This document shows positions 32,988 to 45,129 of a stretch of DNA of 64,000 bases, piece by piece (the first letter of the stretch is position 1; the number at the start of each line of letters is the position of its first letter). The position numbers and the translations under genes were made by a program. The notes under the pieces were generated by a model, which had not been told where the DNA came from, ran no database searches, and worked only from the letters and a program-made list of their open reading frames with translations. Origin of the DNA: Siphonodentalium dalli (lineage: Eukaryota > Mollusca > Scaphopoda > Gadilida > Siphonodentaliidae); assembly GCA_032622095.1 (NCBI GenBank), contig CP136066.1, positions 56,138,609-56,202,608 on the forward strand, read 5' to 3'.

Positions 32988-35782
32988 GTGAGTACTGCTA
33001 ATCTGGCACGAATTCAGTAAAATAATAATAAAATGGGCCTACTGCGACCACCGTGACCAAAATGACAACAAGTATTTTATTTTGCCGAACAGTGGTCAAC
33101 GGAACAACATTACACATATGTATCAAAACACATAGGTACATCCCACAAGTGGTTTGGATACATTAGTTGTATAATGTGCACTACTATTTCCATCCTTTCA
33201 TTATCACTCCACTGCATTAGTTGCCACTTCCTGTTTGTATACGTAGGGGGACAGGAAGACGGCCCATCTGAGCCACACCGTTCCTGTATAATATATAATA
33301 TATTTTTTGTTAATTATAACCATTGTCATAATCTTGTAAATATTTCTTAAATAAACATATATATCTACGTGGCCGCCTTATGAAATATGAACAAATCGTT
33401 CTAGTTGATCAAGATAGGAATTGGGATTGTATACAACAACTGGATTTATATATACGTGCACATGTAGTCAATGTAGTTCATATCTGGATCGGATAGATAT
33501 CGCGTTTGATTAAAGGGATTTTACGGCTATCATAGATTGACCACATTGTTGATCGCCTTAGCATGTAATAGTATAATGATTGGTTCATGTTCTATAATAT
33601 ATTTTGGAACTTGTGTCTGTGTGTATGTATGTATGCGTGCTATAGACTCGAAAACTGCTCGACCGATCCGACTCAAATTTTGTACTTTCATCCCGGGAAC
33701 AATACGGGCGGGTCCCATTTTATGTGCGACCATGCCCTTGACATTGACGCTCATATACATGTAGGCATGTTTCTGGACAGATATTTTCAACGTTCGCTCA
33801 GTATTTTTCAACGTTGTCACTTTAAAGTTTTTATCTTTCTCCTAATACTTTTCAACGTTGTTTTTTATATGTCCCGGATGGTAGGACAAAAGCTGTTGTC
33901 TATAATTAGACAATCATTTTAAACTCGCAATCATATAATAGCAGCGTTGTTGTGTACTGACGTCAGCGTTCTTGGAGAAAAAGTGACAGGAAGTATCCAT
34001 CAGCCAAAATTAGATCTGAAACACATATATTGCAGAGAGATTCAGTCTGTGGCTCTTCCTATATCTGCGGATTTTATCCGGTGAGTGTTCGCGAGTTTGT
34101 CATGAGGAGGTGCCAGTTGATAAATGGCAAATATGATAGAATGGGTCAATCATATCACCGATAGCGTGTGTCGTAAACACTATAGCGAATATATCGTGTA
34201 TTAAGCCGCTACCAAATAAACTACCTGGTTTATAAAAAAAAGACCTAGTTGGTGAATACGAGCCTTTGTGTTTTATTGGATTCCGCTGTACTCTCTCGAT
34301 CACAGGGGTGTGTCGTTAAATATAAATAAAAAACATAAAATATAAATACAAGAAATATAACGCCTGAACTGATTCCTAAAATTACAATGCGAATCGATCG
34401 AGTAAAATATATATTTCAATGATCGGGTGTACAATTCTAGGACAAGCTGCTTGGCAACTTATAAAACAAAAACGATGAACAAATGATTAATGGAGAGGAC
34501 CGGTTATGTGACCTCGATTTAAAACAGGAGAGAACTAGACCGTCGATTTCAAACTCAATATATAACGATGAAAAGCCACCTTTTATACAAAACTTCTAAT
34601 GTATCGACATATATAATGTAAATCTGCCCAAATCAGTTGTACATTTTATTCCAAGTCTCCACTCTTTGCCTAAAATTAAAGATAACTACGAAGCGACTTC
34701 CTGGTAAACAAAATATGTGTGCATGATGGCGGTTTAACAGTGAACAACGATCAGAATACTAAATGGGTATTCATCAGTCCGGTCATTTAGTTCATGTTCG
34801 ATGCAATCATAATTTGAAATTATTGTATAAATATCGGAAATGAGCGGAGAAATATGCGACTGTTTGAAATGTGCTGTTCATGTAAAATACATATTATTAT
34901 ATGCAAACCGCCATGGTACTTTAAAGAATATAGAGTCCGGTATTAATTTTCTTGATACTCATCAGAATCGCTTATTTTCCTTTAAGAATTATATTTCCGT
35001 TCTATTTCTTACTCTCTTCAATTATAGTAATTATAGTCACCATTCAGTTGAGTGTCGTGATAAACCGAAACAAAAAGTGAACATTACATGTATAACATGA
35101 CTTAAAACTTCAAATCATTATCTATTGTATATAACGATTTAAATTACAATATAACAAATTGAGTGCTCGCCTGTTTAGAGGTGACGCCCGTTGATGAAAG
35201 CAACAGTGAAAGCGTGAGCGCTTGATGGAATTTATGCTTAAATGTATGTATCAGATGCATGTTATCTATTATGCCCAACCTGTATAACCATTCATTCTGT
35301 TGTAAAATCATCTGACTCGTTTGACGAACAGCTTAGTTCTGCATGAAACCGCATGCCTTGGAGGTATCGTTCCGTTCGTGTAATGGGTAGGCACTGCATT
35401 CAATACTACCAGGAGACTGTCAGTTGTATTTGCAGTAGATAAGGAATGTCATAATTTGTATTGCCATCATCCACTTTTGTAGACTGCTCGCTCCTATCGG
35501 TGCCATGTGAGCCAATGCGCACATAAGGGGTCCAAATGTCGATAACCGAGACGTCGGACGTTGGACGGTGACCAAGTGACCATCATACGTGAACATGTTC
35601 TCTTAGTGAGACGACCTTCCAAAATTGTCATGGCATTCTGATTACCACATCTTCATATATCCCAGGAAATAGTATGGGGAACTTCCTTTTGGTATGTGTT
35701 AATATACAAACTAGGTTGACAACAATAGACCATGACTTTATGTCGTTTCACTGTGTATAAACTACTCCATTTTAAATTTCAG
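32988..35782. other. Intron 8
   Basis: No exon. The segment about 33610-33770 (actcgaaaactgctcgaccg, atccgactcaaattttgtac) reads like a widespread invertebrate dispersed repeat with 'ctcgaccgatc...aaattt', but I cannot name it. The rest is unremarkable. Confidence 0.4.
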
Positions 35783-35885
35783 GTTCCTCAAAAGAGATAA
35801 GACAGTCTTGCATTTGAACCTGTGTGGATCCTTGCTTGTGGCATACACTGTTTTCTTGGCTGGTGTTACTGAGGTCGAAAACAAG
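35783..35885 (+). CDS. Adhesion GPCR exon 9 (ICL1 and TM2)
   Basis: One base plus 34 codons: (K)FLKRDKTVLHLNLCGSLL, then VAYTVFLAGVTEVENK. 'R.....(I/L)HLNLC.SLL......LAG' is the canonical B2 ICL1/TM2. The acceptor is ctccattttaaatttcag; the donor AACAAG|gtacca ends in phase 0. The strong match and clean phase link to TM1 and TM3. Confidence 0.94.
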
Positions 35886-36504
35886 GTACCAAGCACTAAT
35901 CTGGACCACATTGATGTGGTATCTTGTTCCGTGACCCGTATGTCCCCAGCTAACAAGTGAATGATTCAGTTGGTTATATACCTCCACACTGTTAATCTTC
36001 TGGACACTATATTTCAGTGCATGCACATTCCAACCTGCATGTGTTCCATACATGTCATTCCGTGCGGTTGGAAAATATATATCATAACGCGATGATTAGA
36101 GCTGCTACCTTATATTATATTTGTCGCAAGTATTGTAATATATCACATGAAACCTCTATTATATCATTACAATAGCAATTACATATTTCCTTTATCAACG
36201 CGCCAACAACATGTCTATATGATTCGGGTGGACTAATACTATTTCGAAGGGCCGCGCACGACACCAACAACAGACAATGCGAAATAATTGCTTTGTTCTT
36301 TAAAGTTAAATTCTGGTCCAACTGCACTAACGAAAATAGACACAACAAATTGGGGGACAATATTTTCCGTCGCCAGCACCAAAGCGCGCAATACTGACGT
36401 ATACAGTTGTGAAGCGTCTCAGGCAACGCTGTAAATATATGCATTTTGCAGCTTCTTTTAAGGATTTTGATTTGCTAGAAAGGTATGAAGCGCTAGTTTT
36501 TTCA
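35886..36504. other. Intron 9, 5' part
   Basis: No feature recognised. Confidence 0.4.
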
Positions 36505-36617
36505 GGCGATATACAAGATCTTCAACTCGTTATGTTGGGATATATGATTTTATCAAACTCGATCGTTTCATTAATTCTTATATCCCAACATAACTCGTTG
36601 GAGATCTTCAATATATC
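36505..36617. mobile_element. Imperfect inverted repeat beside the 24-bp minisatellite
   Basis: gatatacaagatcttcaact ..tatgttgggatata is followed, after about 35 bp, by tatatcccaacataa and the inverse gagatcttcaatatatcg. The right arm ends 20 bp before the minisatellite starts. Confidence 0.55.
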
Positions 36618-36636
36618 GTTTTCGTTCTAAGGAACG

Positions 36637-37728
36637 ACTGGAGACATTAGCATTGTCGTGACTGGAGACTTTAACATTGTCGTGACTGGATGCTTTAGCA
36701 TTGTCGTGACTGGAGAGTTTAACATTGTCGTGACTGGAGACTTTAACATTATCGTGACTGGAGACTTCAACATTGTCGTGACTGGAGAGTTTAACATTGT
36801 CGTAAATGGAGTCTTTAACATTGTCGTGACTGGAGACTTTAACATTGTCGTGACTGGAGACTTTAACATTGTCGGGACTGGAGGCATTAACATTATCGTG
36901 ACTGGAGACTTTAACATTATCGTGACTGGAGACTTTAACATTATCGTGACTGGAGACTTTAACATTGTCATGACTGGAGACTTTAACATTGTCATGACTG
37001 GAGACTTTAACATTGTCGTGACTGGATGCTTTAGCATTGTCGTGACTGGAGACTTTAACATTGTGGTGACTGGAGACTTTAACATTATCGTGACTGGAGA
37101 CTTTAACATTGTCATGACTGGAGACTTTAACATTATCATGACTGGAGACTTTAACATTGTCATGACTGGAGACTTTAACATTGTCATGACTGGAGACTTT
37201 AACATTGTCATGACTGGAGACTTTAACATTGTCATGACTGGAGACTTTAACATTGTCATGACTGGAGAGTTTAACATTGTCGTGACTGGAGACTTTAACA
37301 TTGTCGTGACTGGAGTCTTTAACATTATCGTGACTGGAGGCATTAACAGTATCGTGACTGGAGACTTTAACATTGTCATGACTGGATGCTTTAGCATTGT
37401 CGTGACTGGAGACTTTAACATTGTCGTGACTGGAGACTTTAACATTTTCGTGACTGGAGACTTTAACATTGTCGTGACTGGAGTCTTTAACATTGTCGTG
37501 ACTGGATGCTTTAGCATTGTCGTGACTGGAGACTTTAACATTGTCGTGACTGGAGACTTTAACATTGTCATGACTGGAGACTTTAACATTATCGTGACTG
37601 GAGTCTTTAACATTGTCATGACTGGAGACTTTAACATTGTCGTGACTGGAGACTTTAACATTATCGTGACTGGAGTCTTTAACATTGTCGTGACTGGAAA
37701 GTTTAACATATGACTTTAACATTGTCAC
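36637..37728. repeat. 24-bp minisatellite, about 45 copies with variant classes
   Basis: Unit: actggagactttaacattgt then cgtg. Common variants are gtcatg or atcgtg at the end, gagagttt, gagtcttt, gaggcatt and the ggatgctttagc form. Six consecutive gtcatg-type units near 37129-37280 show local homogenisation. The period is a multiple of three, so long frames stay open on both strands (such as VVTGDFNI and SSHDNVKV repeats); these are not genes. Located in intron 9. Confidence 0.95.
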
Positions 37729-38109
37729 CCGTTAACGAATTGACATAGACAACATTTGTTTTGCGTTTAATACATAGTTTCACGTAACTATGCATTATTT
37801 GCCCGTGTAAAGAAATAGTCCAAGATAAATAAAGACTCTTTGGCGTATTTAATGGCGTATATTTAATGACACTACTTTTCAAACTTTTCATTCATTATTG
37901 CTTGTTGGAAACATATTGGAAGCCATATTATTTTGAGACGTAGCGTACGCAATGTAAACAGACGACATACTGGAAGTCAAAGGTCACCTCACACTGTTTC
38001 CTGTTGCTCACAATTTATAGAATGGGTTTATTGAATGGAATAAGGGTATGATAATGTATTAAATATGTGCTCATATTTCACCTTAGAAACAAGAATTGTT
38101 TACTTTCAG

Positions 38110-38260
38110 ACAACCTGCATCATTGTTGCAGCCTTGCTTCATTTCTTCTATTTGGTGGCGTTTTTCTTCATGCTGGCCGAAGGAGTCGACTTAGCAATAA
38201 GCATTTTATACGTTTTTGCTACACGAGATCGACTCAGATACTGGCTCTGTCTTGGTTGGG
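38110..38260 (+). CDS. Adhesion GPCR exon 10 (TM3, ICL2, start of TM4)
   Basis: 50 codons plus one base: TTCIIVAALLHFFYLVAF is TM3, with the conserved Cys that is disulfide-bonded to extracellular loop 2 in this family. FFMLAEGVDL matches the 'W(M/L)L.EG(V/L).L' motif, with Phe where Trp is usual. YVFATRDRLRYWLCLGWG spans ICL2 into TM4. The acceptor is gaattgtttactttcag; the donor is GGTTGGG|gtatgt. The leftover G is completed by GT of the next exon. Confidence 0.95.
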
Positions 38261-38599
38261 GTATGTTGAACTGTATAGTGCTGATACACATGTCACAGTT
38301 GAACGCCACACGTCCCTTGATTTTGCCCATGGGAACAAAATATCTCACACGAAAACAGATAAACTGCTACTATATCACAATGTTGAATTTCGATATGTTC
38401 TAGTATGCTTATTGGTGACGCAAATTCATCAATATTTTTCTCCAATTGGAAGAATATCAATCTAATTGTTCTAATATCTAATTTGGATGTAAATTTCATA
38501 AATGCGTGGTAATATGATGGGTTCATATCACAGTTTGCTAACAGTATCGTGGATATATGTCATAATATTGGAAAATCACACAACGCCCTCTCTGTTCTT

Positions 38600-39095
38600 C
38601 GTCTGATATGTCCTACCTCTTATCCCGATTTGCTTATTTACACTAATCTGCCGGTTTACATTGACCTGTATGTCTACCCTTATCTGCCCGTTTACATTGT
38701 CTTGTCTAGTTTTACACCGTCCTGTCTGTTTATACTTTCCTGCCTGTTTATACTGTCGTGCATGTTTACACCGATCGGAGCCGGCCCTGCCAGTTAACAC
38801 TGCCCTGTCTGTTTATACTTTCTCGCCTATTTATACTGTCCTGCAGGTTTACACTGATCGGAGCCGGCCCTGCTTGTTTACAATTTCCTGCCTGTTTACA
38901 CTGTCATGTATGTTTATACGTTCTGGCTTGTTTACACTGATCTGCCTGTTTGCACGTGCGCCTGTTTATACTGCCCTGCCTCTTTAGACTAATCGGATCA
39001 TGTCCAGCCTATTTACACTGATCCGCCTGTTTACACTGTCCTGTCTGTTTACTATGCACTGCATGTTTACACTATCCGGCCTGTTTACATTACCT
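38600..39095. repeat. Degenerate minisatellite, 15-16 bp unit
   Basis: Loose repetition of ctgcctgtttacactg, with variants such as ctgtctgtttatac and ctgatctgcctgttt, about 25-30 units. A larger near-identical block (cggagccggccctgc) occurs twice (38775 and 38861). In intron 10. Confidence 0.75.
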
Positions 39096-39409
39096 TATTT
39101 GAATGTCAGGCTATGTTGTCTGCTGCATCCGCTGCATGCAATACATGGTCGGAATATCAGCAAATACCATCCGGGTATCCTGAACGTTTTGCACATGTGG
39201 CAGTTTATAGACATTAGCAATCCTACCATTGTGTGCAAATGATCAAGCCGACACGATGAGAACCAGTGAAATTGATATAAATGGTGTACACGCGTATATC
39301 CAAAATATATCAAGAGCAATCCCAATAAACATCGAAGTGCTAAAAATACTAAACTGTGCTCCGACATGATATAATTTATGGAGTGAATTATTACCAATTG
39401 TTTATCCAG

Positions 39410-39479
39410 GTGCACCGGTGGTGATTGTCGCAGTGTCGCTGGGCGCCACTCAACTTGAAGGATATGGTAATGACAAATA
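39410..39479 (+). CDS. Adhesion GPCR exon 11 (TM4 and ECL2 start)
   Basis: Two bases, 22 codons, two bases: (G)APVVIVAVSLGATQLEGYGNDK plus TA. 'GWG.P..IV..S(L/I)' is TM4 and 'YG....CWL' is the expected ECL2. The donor used here is AAATA|gtaagt, which gives TAC (Tyr) with the next exon and the correct GYGNDKYCWLS. A second possible donor 13 nt upstream (TATG|gtaatg) would break the frame. The acceptor is ttgtttatccag. Confidence 0.93.
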
Positions 39480-41635
39480 GTAAGTTGCCTGAATGACGTC
39501 ACTGGGCTACCTGTGGCTGTACATGAAAATGCTCTGGTTTTTGTTGTTGTTGAAATGTAATCACGGGCGAAGCGTATAAGTGAAGTCGACTAAATGCTGA
39601 CGTTAATACATATTGATTGCAACTGGGGATTAACATACACACGAATAACTTGATTGGAGTATGTTGTCTTGTGCTTATAGTATCTGGACATCCCTTCCAA
39701 CGAAGAACGAACCATTATTGCTAACCCAGTCACGATAATGCAAATTTAAGCACGGTGTTGCAAAGCTCAAAACTAATGAAATAATAGTTAACGAAAACAA
39801 TATATCAATGTTCGATGATAGTATTGAATATGATTGTGTAATTGTGACAGTGCTATTTTATATACAAAACAGTATGTTCCTTTAATGTTGTAGCATACAT
39901 AGTACACATGTATACTAACTCAGTTATAACACCTAACTCACTAATATACATATTATAGCCGCATCGTAATCATTTCATTTCGCGTGCTTGGTTCCTTTCC
40001 ATTCTGCGCTGTTCCGTCTCTACATTTCTTGTTCCCACTTGCATTTCTGTTCTGAATTTTGCTATATTCATATTCTAAACTAAGCCCAATATATTATCCA
40101 CTCACTCTATCTTCCGTCTATGTTAGCTCCCAATCTGAGACCAAGCAGTCGGAGACTAATGATAGCCAGCCAATCACAGGTAAGGGAATTCGCGCGTTTT
40201 GTCATTCAATTTCGACTACGGTAGAGTAAACATAGGTCTCCGATTACTGTCAAGTGCAGCCTTGAAGATTTGTACACAGTTAGAAGTAATGAATAGTGCG
40301 TAATGACATCTGACCTATGCTTCCCCAGGATGGCATGTGATATTTACTTGCGCCAGTCCATGCTGGACGCAAGTAATGTTTTCGATCCGGATCTTTGTCT
40401 GTTTATTTGTTTGTCCTTCCGCGAATGTTACGTCATACCGGAAGTACATACTGTAAATAATGCACACGCTAATATGAGATGGTTGCATCAATTGTAATTT
40501 AAATCCACATATATTATTAATTTGCATCGTTATCTGATTTTATTTTGATAATAAATCGTTCATAAATGAAAATGTTTGAATGATTTCTTCCTGGAAACCG
40601 ATCAAGACGCCATGACGTCACGACGCACATCAGGACGTCACGAGCTACATGGTCGCGCAAAACAACAGACATGACTGCGTCGATGTCCAGACAGCTGAGA
40701 CTCGTATTACACGGACTGGCTAAACCATTCCATCTGCCAACAACTTCGTGTTTTATTATTATAAATATGTATATATATACTGCATTGAAACAAAAGTGGG
40801 CAATAGTACTGCCCATTAAAAGTTTATTTTATATAACTTGAAACTCGAGGAAATGAGTCAAGATCAAGTATAAAAAATGCGTGCGGAATCGTTCTTTTTT
40901 TCGCAGAGACAGTAAGGTGCCAACATATTTCTAGAAAGTTCAAAACATTTTCGAAAGATCCTGGTGCATATAAATCATGTCCGGCCAAACAGTCGAGCGC
41001 GTGGTTCAATTGAAAACAATTGCAGTGAAAATGTGAATGTGGAAACATGGATTATTAAAATGCCTTATTAATTGACTGGGGAAACAAGCTTTCTCATTCT
41101 CAACGCGATAGGCTTTTTTATGGTATGTTTCCGAAGATTGTAGATCAGTCGCTAATGAAGGAACGTTCCCATTGACACAATGTTAATCAAAGACTAGCCA
41201 TTGGTCGCGTGTCTTTTATTTAATTGTGTCGGTATTTGTAATTATGTCATTCTAGTCAAACTAATAATTTAACCCAATATGTATATAATATAGCATCATC
41301 GGCAACCAATTGTTTTCATACCCTTTCTATAAATATGTCGAACAACTTGTACGTATCACTAAGACTAGCATTAGTGTAATAGATCACCTTGATATAACAG
41401 AGATATTATGTCCGTACACACAACTATTTCAGCGATGGGTGAACTGAGATTTGAAATCTAGAGTTTTGTTATCGATCTCTCTCAAGCGAGAGGCCAACAC
41501 CCGTGGTTCAAACTGTTGTTGGTAAGACGCCACAAACATGCCCAATGTGTGATGGGCGCAAGTATAGGCAGCGCCAGTGAGTGCATTCTAGTTGTTATAT
41601 GTTTTACTCGTTAATATCATGTTTTTAATAATATT
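39480..41635. other. Intron 11, 5' part
   Basis: No exon or mobile element recognised. cgtcacgacgcacatcagga and cgtcacgagctac near 40615-40650 form a short direct repeat. Confidence 0.4.
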
Positions 41636-41639
41636 TTAA

Positions 41640-42031
41640 CCCTTTACCCAACAGAAGGGCCCTGTGCCAATGCATTCTCTTATATATGCGAGTCGACCAT
41701 AGGTCGCCTCGCATATATAAGAGAATGCATTGGCTTAACACATTAAAAATTATAAAATTGTTAAAGAATGTAAGAAAAAATGGTAAAAAGTGTTAAAAAA
41801 AGATTGTTTTTAGGCCAATGCATTCTCTTATATATGCGAGGCGACCTATGGTCGACTCGCATATATAAGAGAATGCATTGGCACAGGGCATAACTGTAAC
41901 TATCACAATGTGGTCAAGGAGCCGGTTCCAATGATATCCATATTTTTATGGTTCTATTGAGACAGACCGAAGATATTTTAGGCTGTTGAAGCTTTATTTG
42001 GCCGGTTTTGGCCAGTTTGTTGGGTAAAGGG
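41640..42031. mobile_element. piggyBac-like MITE, 392 bp, with nested perfect palindromes
   Basis: Termini CCCTTTACCCAACA and TGTTGGGTAAAGGG are perfect inverses, flanked by TTAA at 41636-41639 and 42032-42035. CCC ends next to TTAA are the piggyBac hallmark. Inside, a 76-bp block at 41659-41734 is repeated, base for base by eye, in inverse orientation at 41814-41889. Each block is itself nearly palindromic (ccaatgcattctcttatata ... tatataagagaatgcattgg around gtcgaccataggtcgc). No coding capacity. Confidence 0.9.
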
Positions 42032-42035
42032 TTAA

Positions 42036-43534
42036 GTCTTCGTTTGTAACTTTAGAGTTGGTCACATTTGCTTAAATATACTTGCCCAATAGTGTATGGA
42101 TATATAAATCACATGCTGCGTTCATAATCCTCCCATTTATACCAGTAAATAGGTTTTGTTTCTAAATATGTCCTCATAGTTATGATTGTGACAAAATATA
42201 TGTCATATCGACAATAGGGAAGTTGGTTAATGACACATCACATTTTGTTTATATTTATACCTATCCATTCTGGATATGGTCAGGCAACAACTGCAACCTG
42301 TGTATTTGTTTGCCAGGGTCAACACACATCTCTCGATGTCTCCTATTATTGTATACACGTCAATTCGTCGGATCGTGTCATGTGATGTTGTATGTCAAGT
42401 TTATAGATGTTTGTGATGTCGTCCATATGTGTCTTGTAATGTGATGTTGGATGTGTGCAGTTTGGTATTGCATGAGTATTCATTAAATGCATGATCGAAG
42501 ACTCCTAAAGGTAGGCTCAGTTTTTCGTTGATCCTGCTTGATGTTCAGACTCCGAGCTCTACAAATATTTTGTGACTAGCAAGAAAGGTTCACTTAAGAC
42601 CAACCCCGTGCACTACCACATAATCAAGTGTCTTTATAAAATGTCATAATCTATGTTATTGGCAAAGTGACAACCCATGCAGAGATGTGTGTAACTTGCA
42701 GTGGATGATGATGGCCCCTATAACATTCGCCAACGTTTGTGCCGGACGATCGGCCGTTTTTATTATTATAGATTATTAGTTATGTATTTTAAGTTTAACG
42801 CCGCAATAAACATTGCCCGTGACATATCATTGTCGCATAATATATTCACTTGTTTACATGTATACATTTTCAGCCACGATTGTTCAATGCCATGTATGAA
42901 CTGAAATATGAAAGCATATTTACCTCAACATTATTTCCCTTTTTAGTGTTTCCTCAATAACCACACATGTATAATATGTCCTATGTTTGATTGATTAATA
43001 TACATGAATGACGATACATTTGCAATTACAAATGGCGAAATCTTGGGATGGCGGATATATTTTTCAAGTCGTTTACTACGATCGGTTTAGCAGGTCGTTG
43101 CGAATTTGTGACGTCGACTTTGGTTAAACGATTCGTTGTTACGTCGTGGTATAGCACACGAGATTTACGCAGTCGGATGCAATAAGCTGATTTGTTTCAC
43201 ATATTGGGGATCCGACACGTCCAAAAATGTAACTGAGTGGTTTCTAGCAATAGCCTAGTGATAAAGTAGTTAAATATAATTAGATAGAGACAAAACGGCG
43301 AGCCATTGTCAGAAAGCGTATACATGCCCTTATCTGCAAATGTTTTACATATTCTCATTTTGGGATTTTGTGTCAACGAGACAAATTCATATTCTCACAA
43401 GATCGTACATCACATGCTTGACTTGGAATTCCCTGTGAGCCCAATGAAGATATAGCTTCAGCTTATTCTTATACTTTTGTAGGTTAAGTGTGTAATATGC
43501 TTATTATTATCGTACTACTTTCGAAATAGGTTAA
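42036..43534. other. Intron 11, middle
   Basis: No feature recognised. Confidence 0.4.
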
Positions 43535-44056
43535 AGGCACGGGCGGCGTTCGTTGCAGAAATATTCAAATTTGTTCAAATCGCCATCAACAGAAGGAATA
43601 TTAAAATATACATAGTTTTGTTCATATGCCAAACATAATCAGCGCGTAAATAGTTAATTATCGACAAGACGTATGGAGGTGTACGTAAAGAAGAGCCTGC
43701 TCGCGTTACAGAAGATTTGCTTCTGTTTACATAACACATGCAGCGCAATTCTATTGGTTAATCACACACAAATTATATAAACGCTCTTTATTATTTCCAT
43801 GTCAGGAAAACAGTAACAAATAACGCTCTTTATGTTTACCATATCCGGATCTAAATAAAAGCCACTTCTGTAACGTTTTTCGCCTTTGTTTACATAACAA
43901 AGGAAGAACATTTGACAATAACATACTGTTTATGCCATGCTCCTGATTGGTATAAGTACAAAGTATGTCTATATTTTATTATTATTTCTGTTTATGGCGG
44001 TTTTTGACGGAGGTGAATATTTGAACAGCATACCACCGCCAACGCCGCCCGTATCT
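43535..44056. mobile_element. TTAA-flanked MITE, family X copy 1, 522 bp
   Basis: The left end AGGCACGGGCGGCGTT and the right end AACGCCGCCCGTATCT are inverse with few mismatches; TTAA lies at 43531-43534 and 44057-44060. Subterminal gaatatt(c/t)..ttcaaat blocks also pair. The internal part contains (c)gctcttta twice. A second copy in the same orientation is at 61753-62246. Confidence 0.85.
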
Positions 44057-45129
44057 TTAAGGTTGTTAATTATTAATTGACATTAAATTTATGCAGTCTC
44101 ACATAAAGCCAATGTGAGATGTGTTGGTAGCACACGACAGTGCAAGGCTGGGTCAGATATTAATATTAATATTTCAAGTTTGGACTACTGTAAATATACT
44201 AGTATGCTGACTCAAGTTATATGAGTTTTTTTTAGAAGACTTGGAACTGCAATTATAATTATATTAAGTTGAATTTGAGAGTATAATATCAAACAATTGA
44301 TGTAACTGATCTTTGAAGAGGATTGTGAAAGGGAGAAGAAACATAGTCACTATACCATAATGAACATGTATGGGCGATGTTGTTGATGTTCTGATGAATG
44401 TTGATGTAGTCGAGATATCATCAGTCAGCAGTACCTGTAAAGACATGCATCTTTATGAGCAACATACTCTATCAATTTTATCATGTATTTAAAGTATCAA
44501 TTTAAGCAATATTAACTATTTTAAATAATAAAAAATTCATTCGCATATAAATATTGCTTCTCTCTTGTAAGGTGATATCAATAAATTATGTAACTGCTTC
44601 TCATGTCGACCTCTTCAGATGAAATTATTAGATTTAGTTTATCAGTGAACGATATCTATCTGAATACAAACATTGTGTCATTGAGGTTTGAACATGTTTT
44701 TGGCATGTTTTTATTCTTATAAACTAGAATTAGATGGGACTCATCCTGATGAATACCACTTGCTTCACAGATGCACTGACTCTGATTCGAGTTAATGATC
44801 TCCGATGTATATGGCATATTGGTATTACTGGATAGTTTTAGAAGTTGAAATCTTCGTACGAAATTTGTATGTACTTTCTTACTTTCTCTAAATGTTGCAA
44901 TTGTTTAATGGAACTCTGTTCTAAACCACTAATAATGTATTTCTCAATTTTATTGGAAAATGATGTATATTTATTATGCGAAGTCTATAATGGAATAATA
45001 TTATTTTAATATTATACAAAGCTGTTGTTTGACACATGGTCATTGTTTGGATATACACAGATTAGAATCATTGCATATTGAGTTGTCATTTAGTTTTGAA
45101 ATACAAAAGAAATCTTAGAACTTCAAAAA

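Noticed and set aside
36571-37728. Three long open frames on both strands across the 24-bp minisatellite
   Set aside because: Same artefact: several frames are open simultaneously, which real coding sequence rarely shows.
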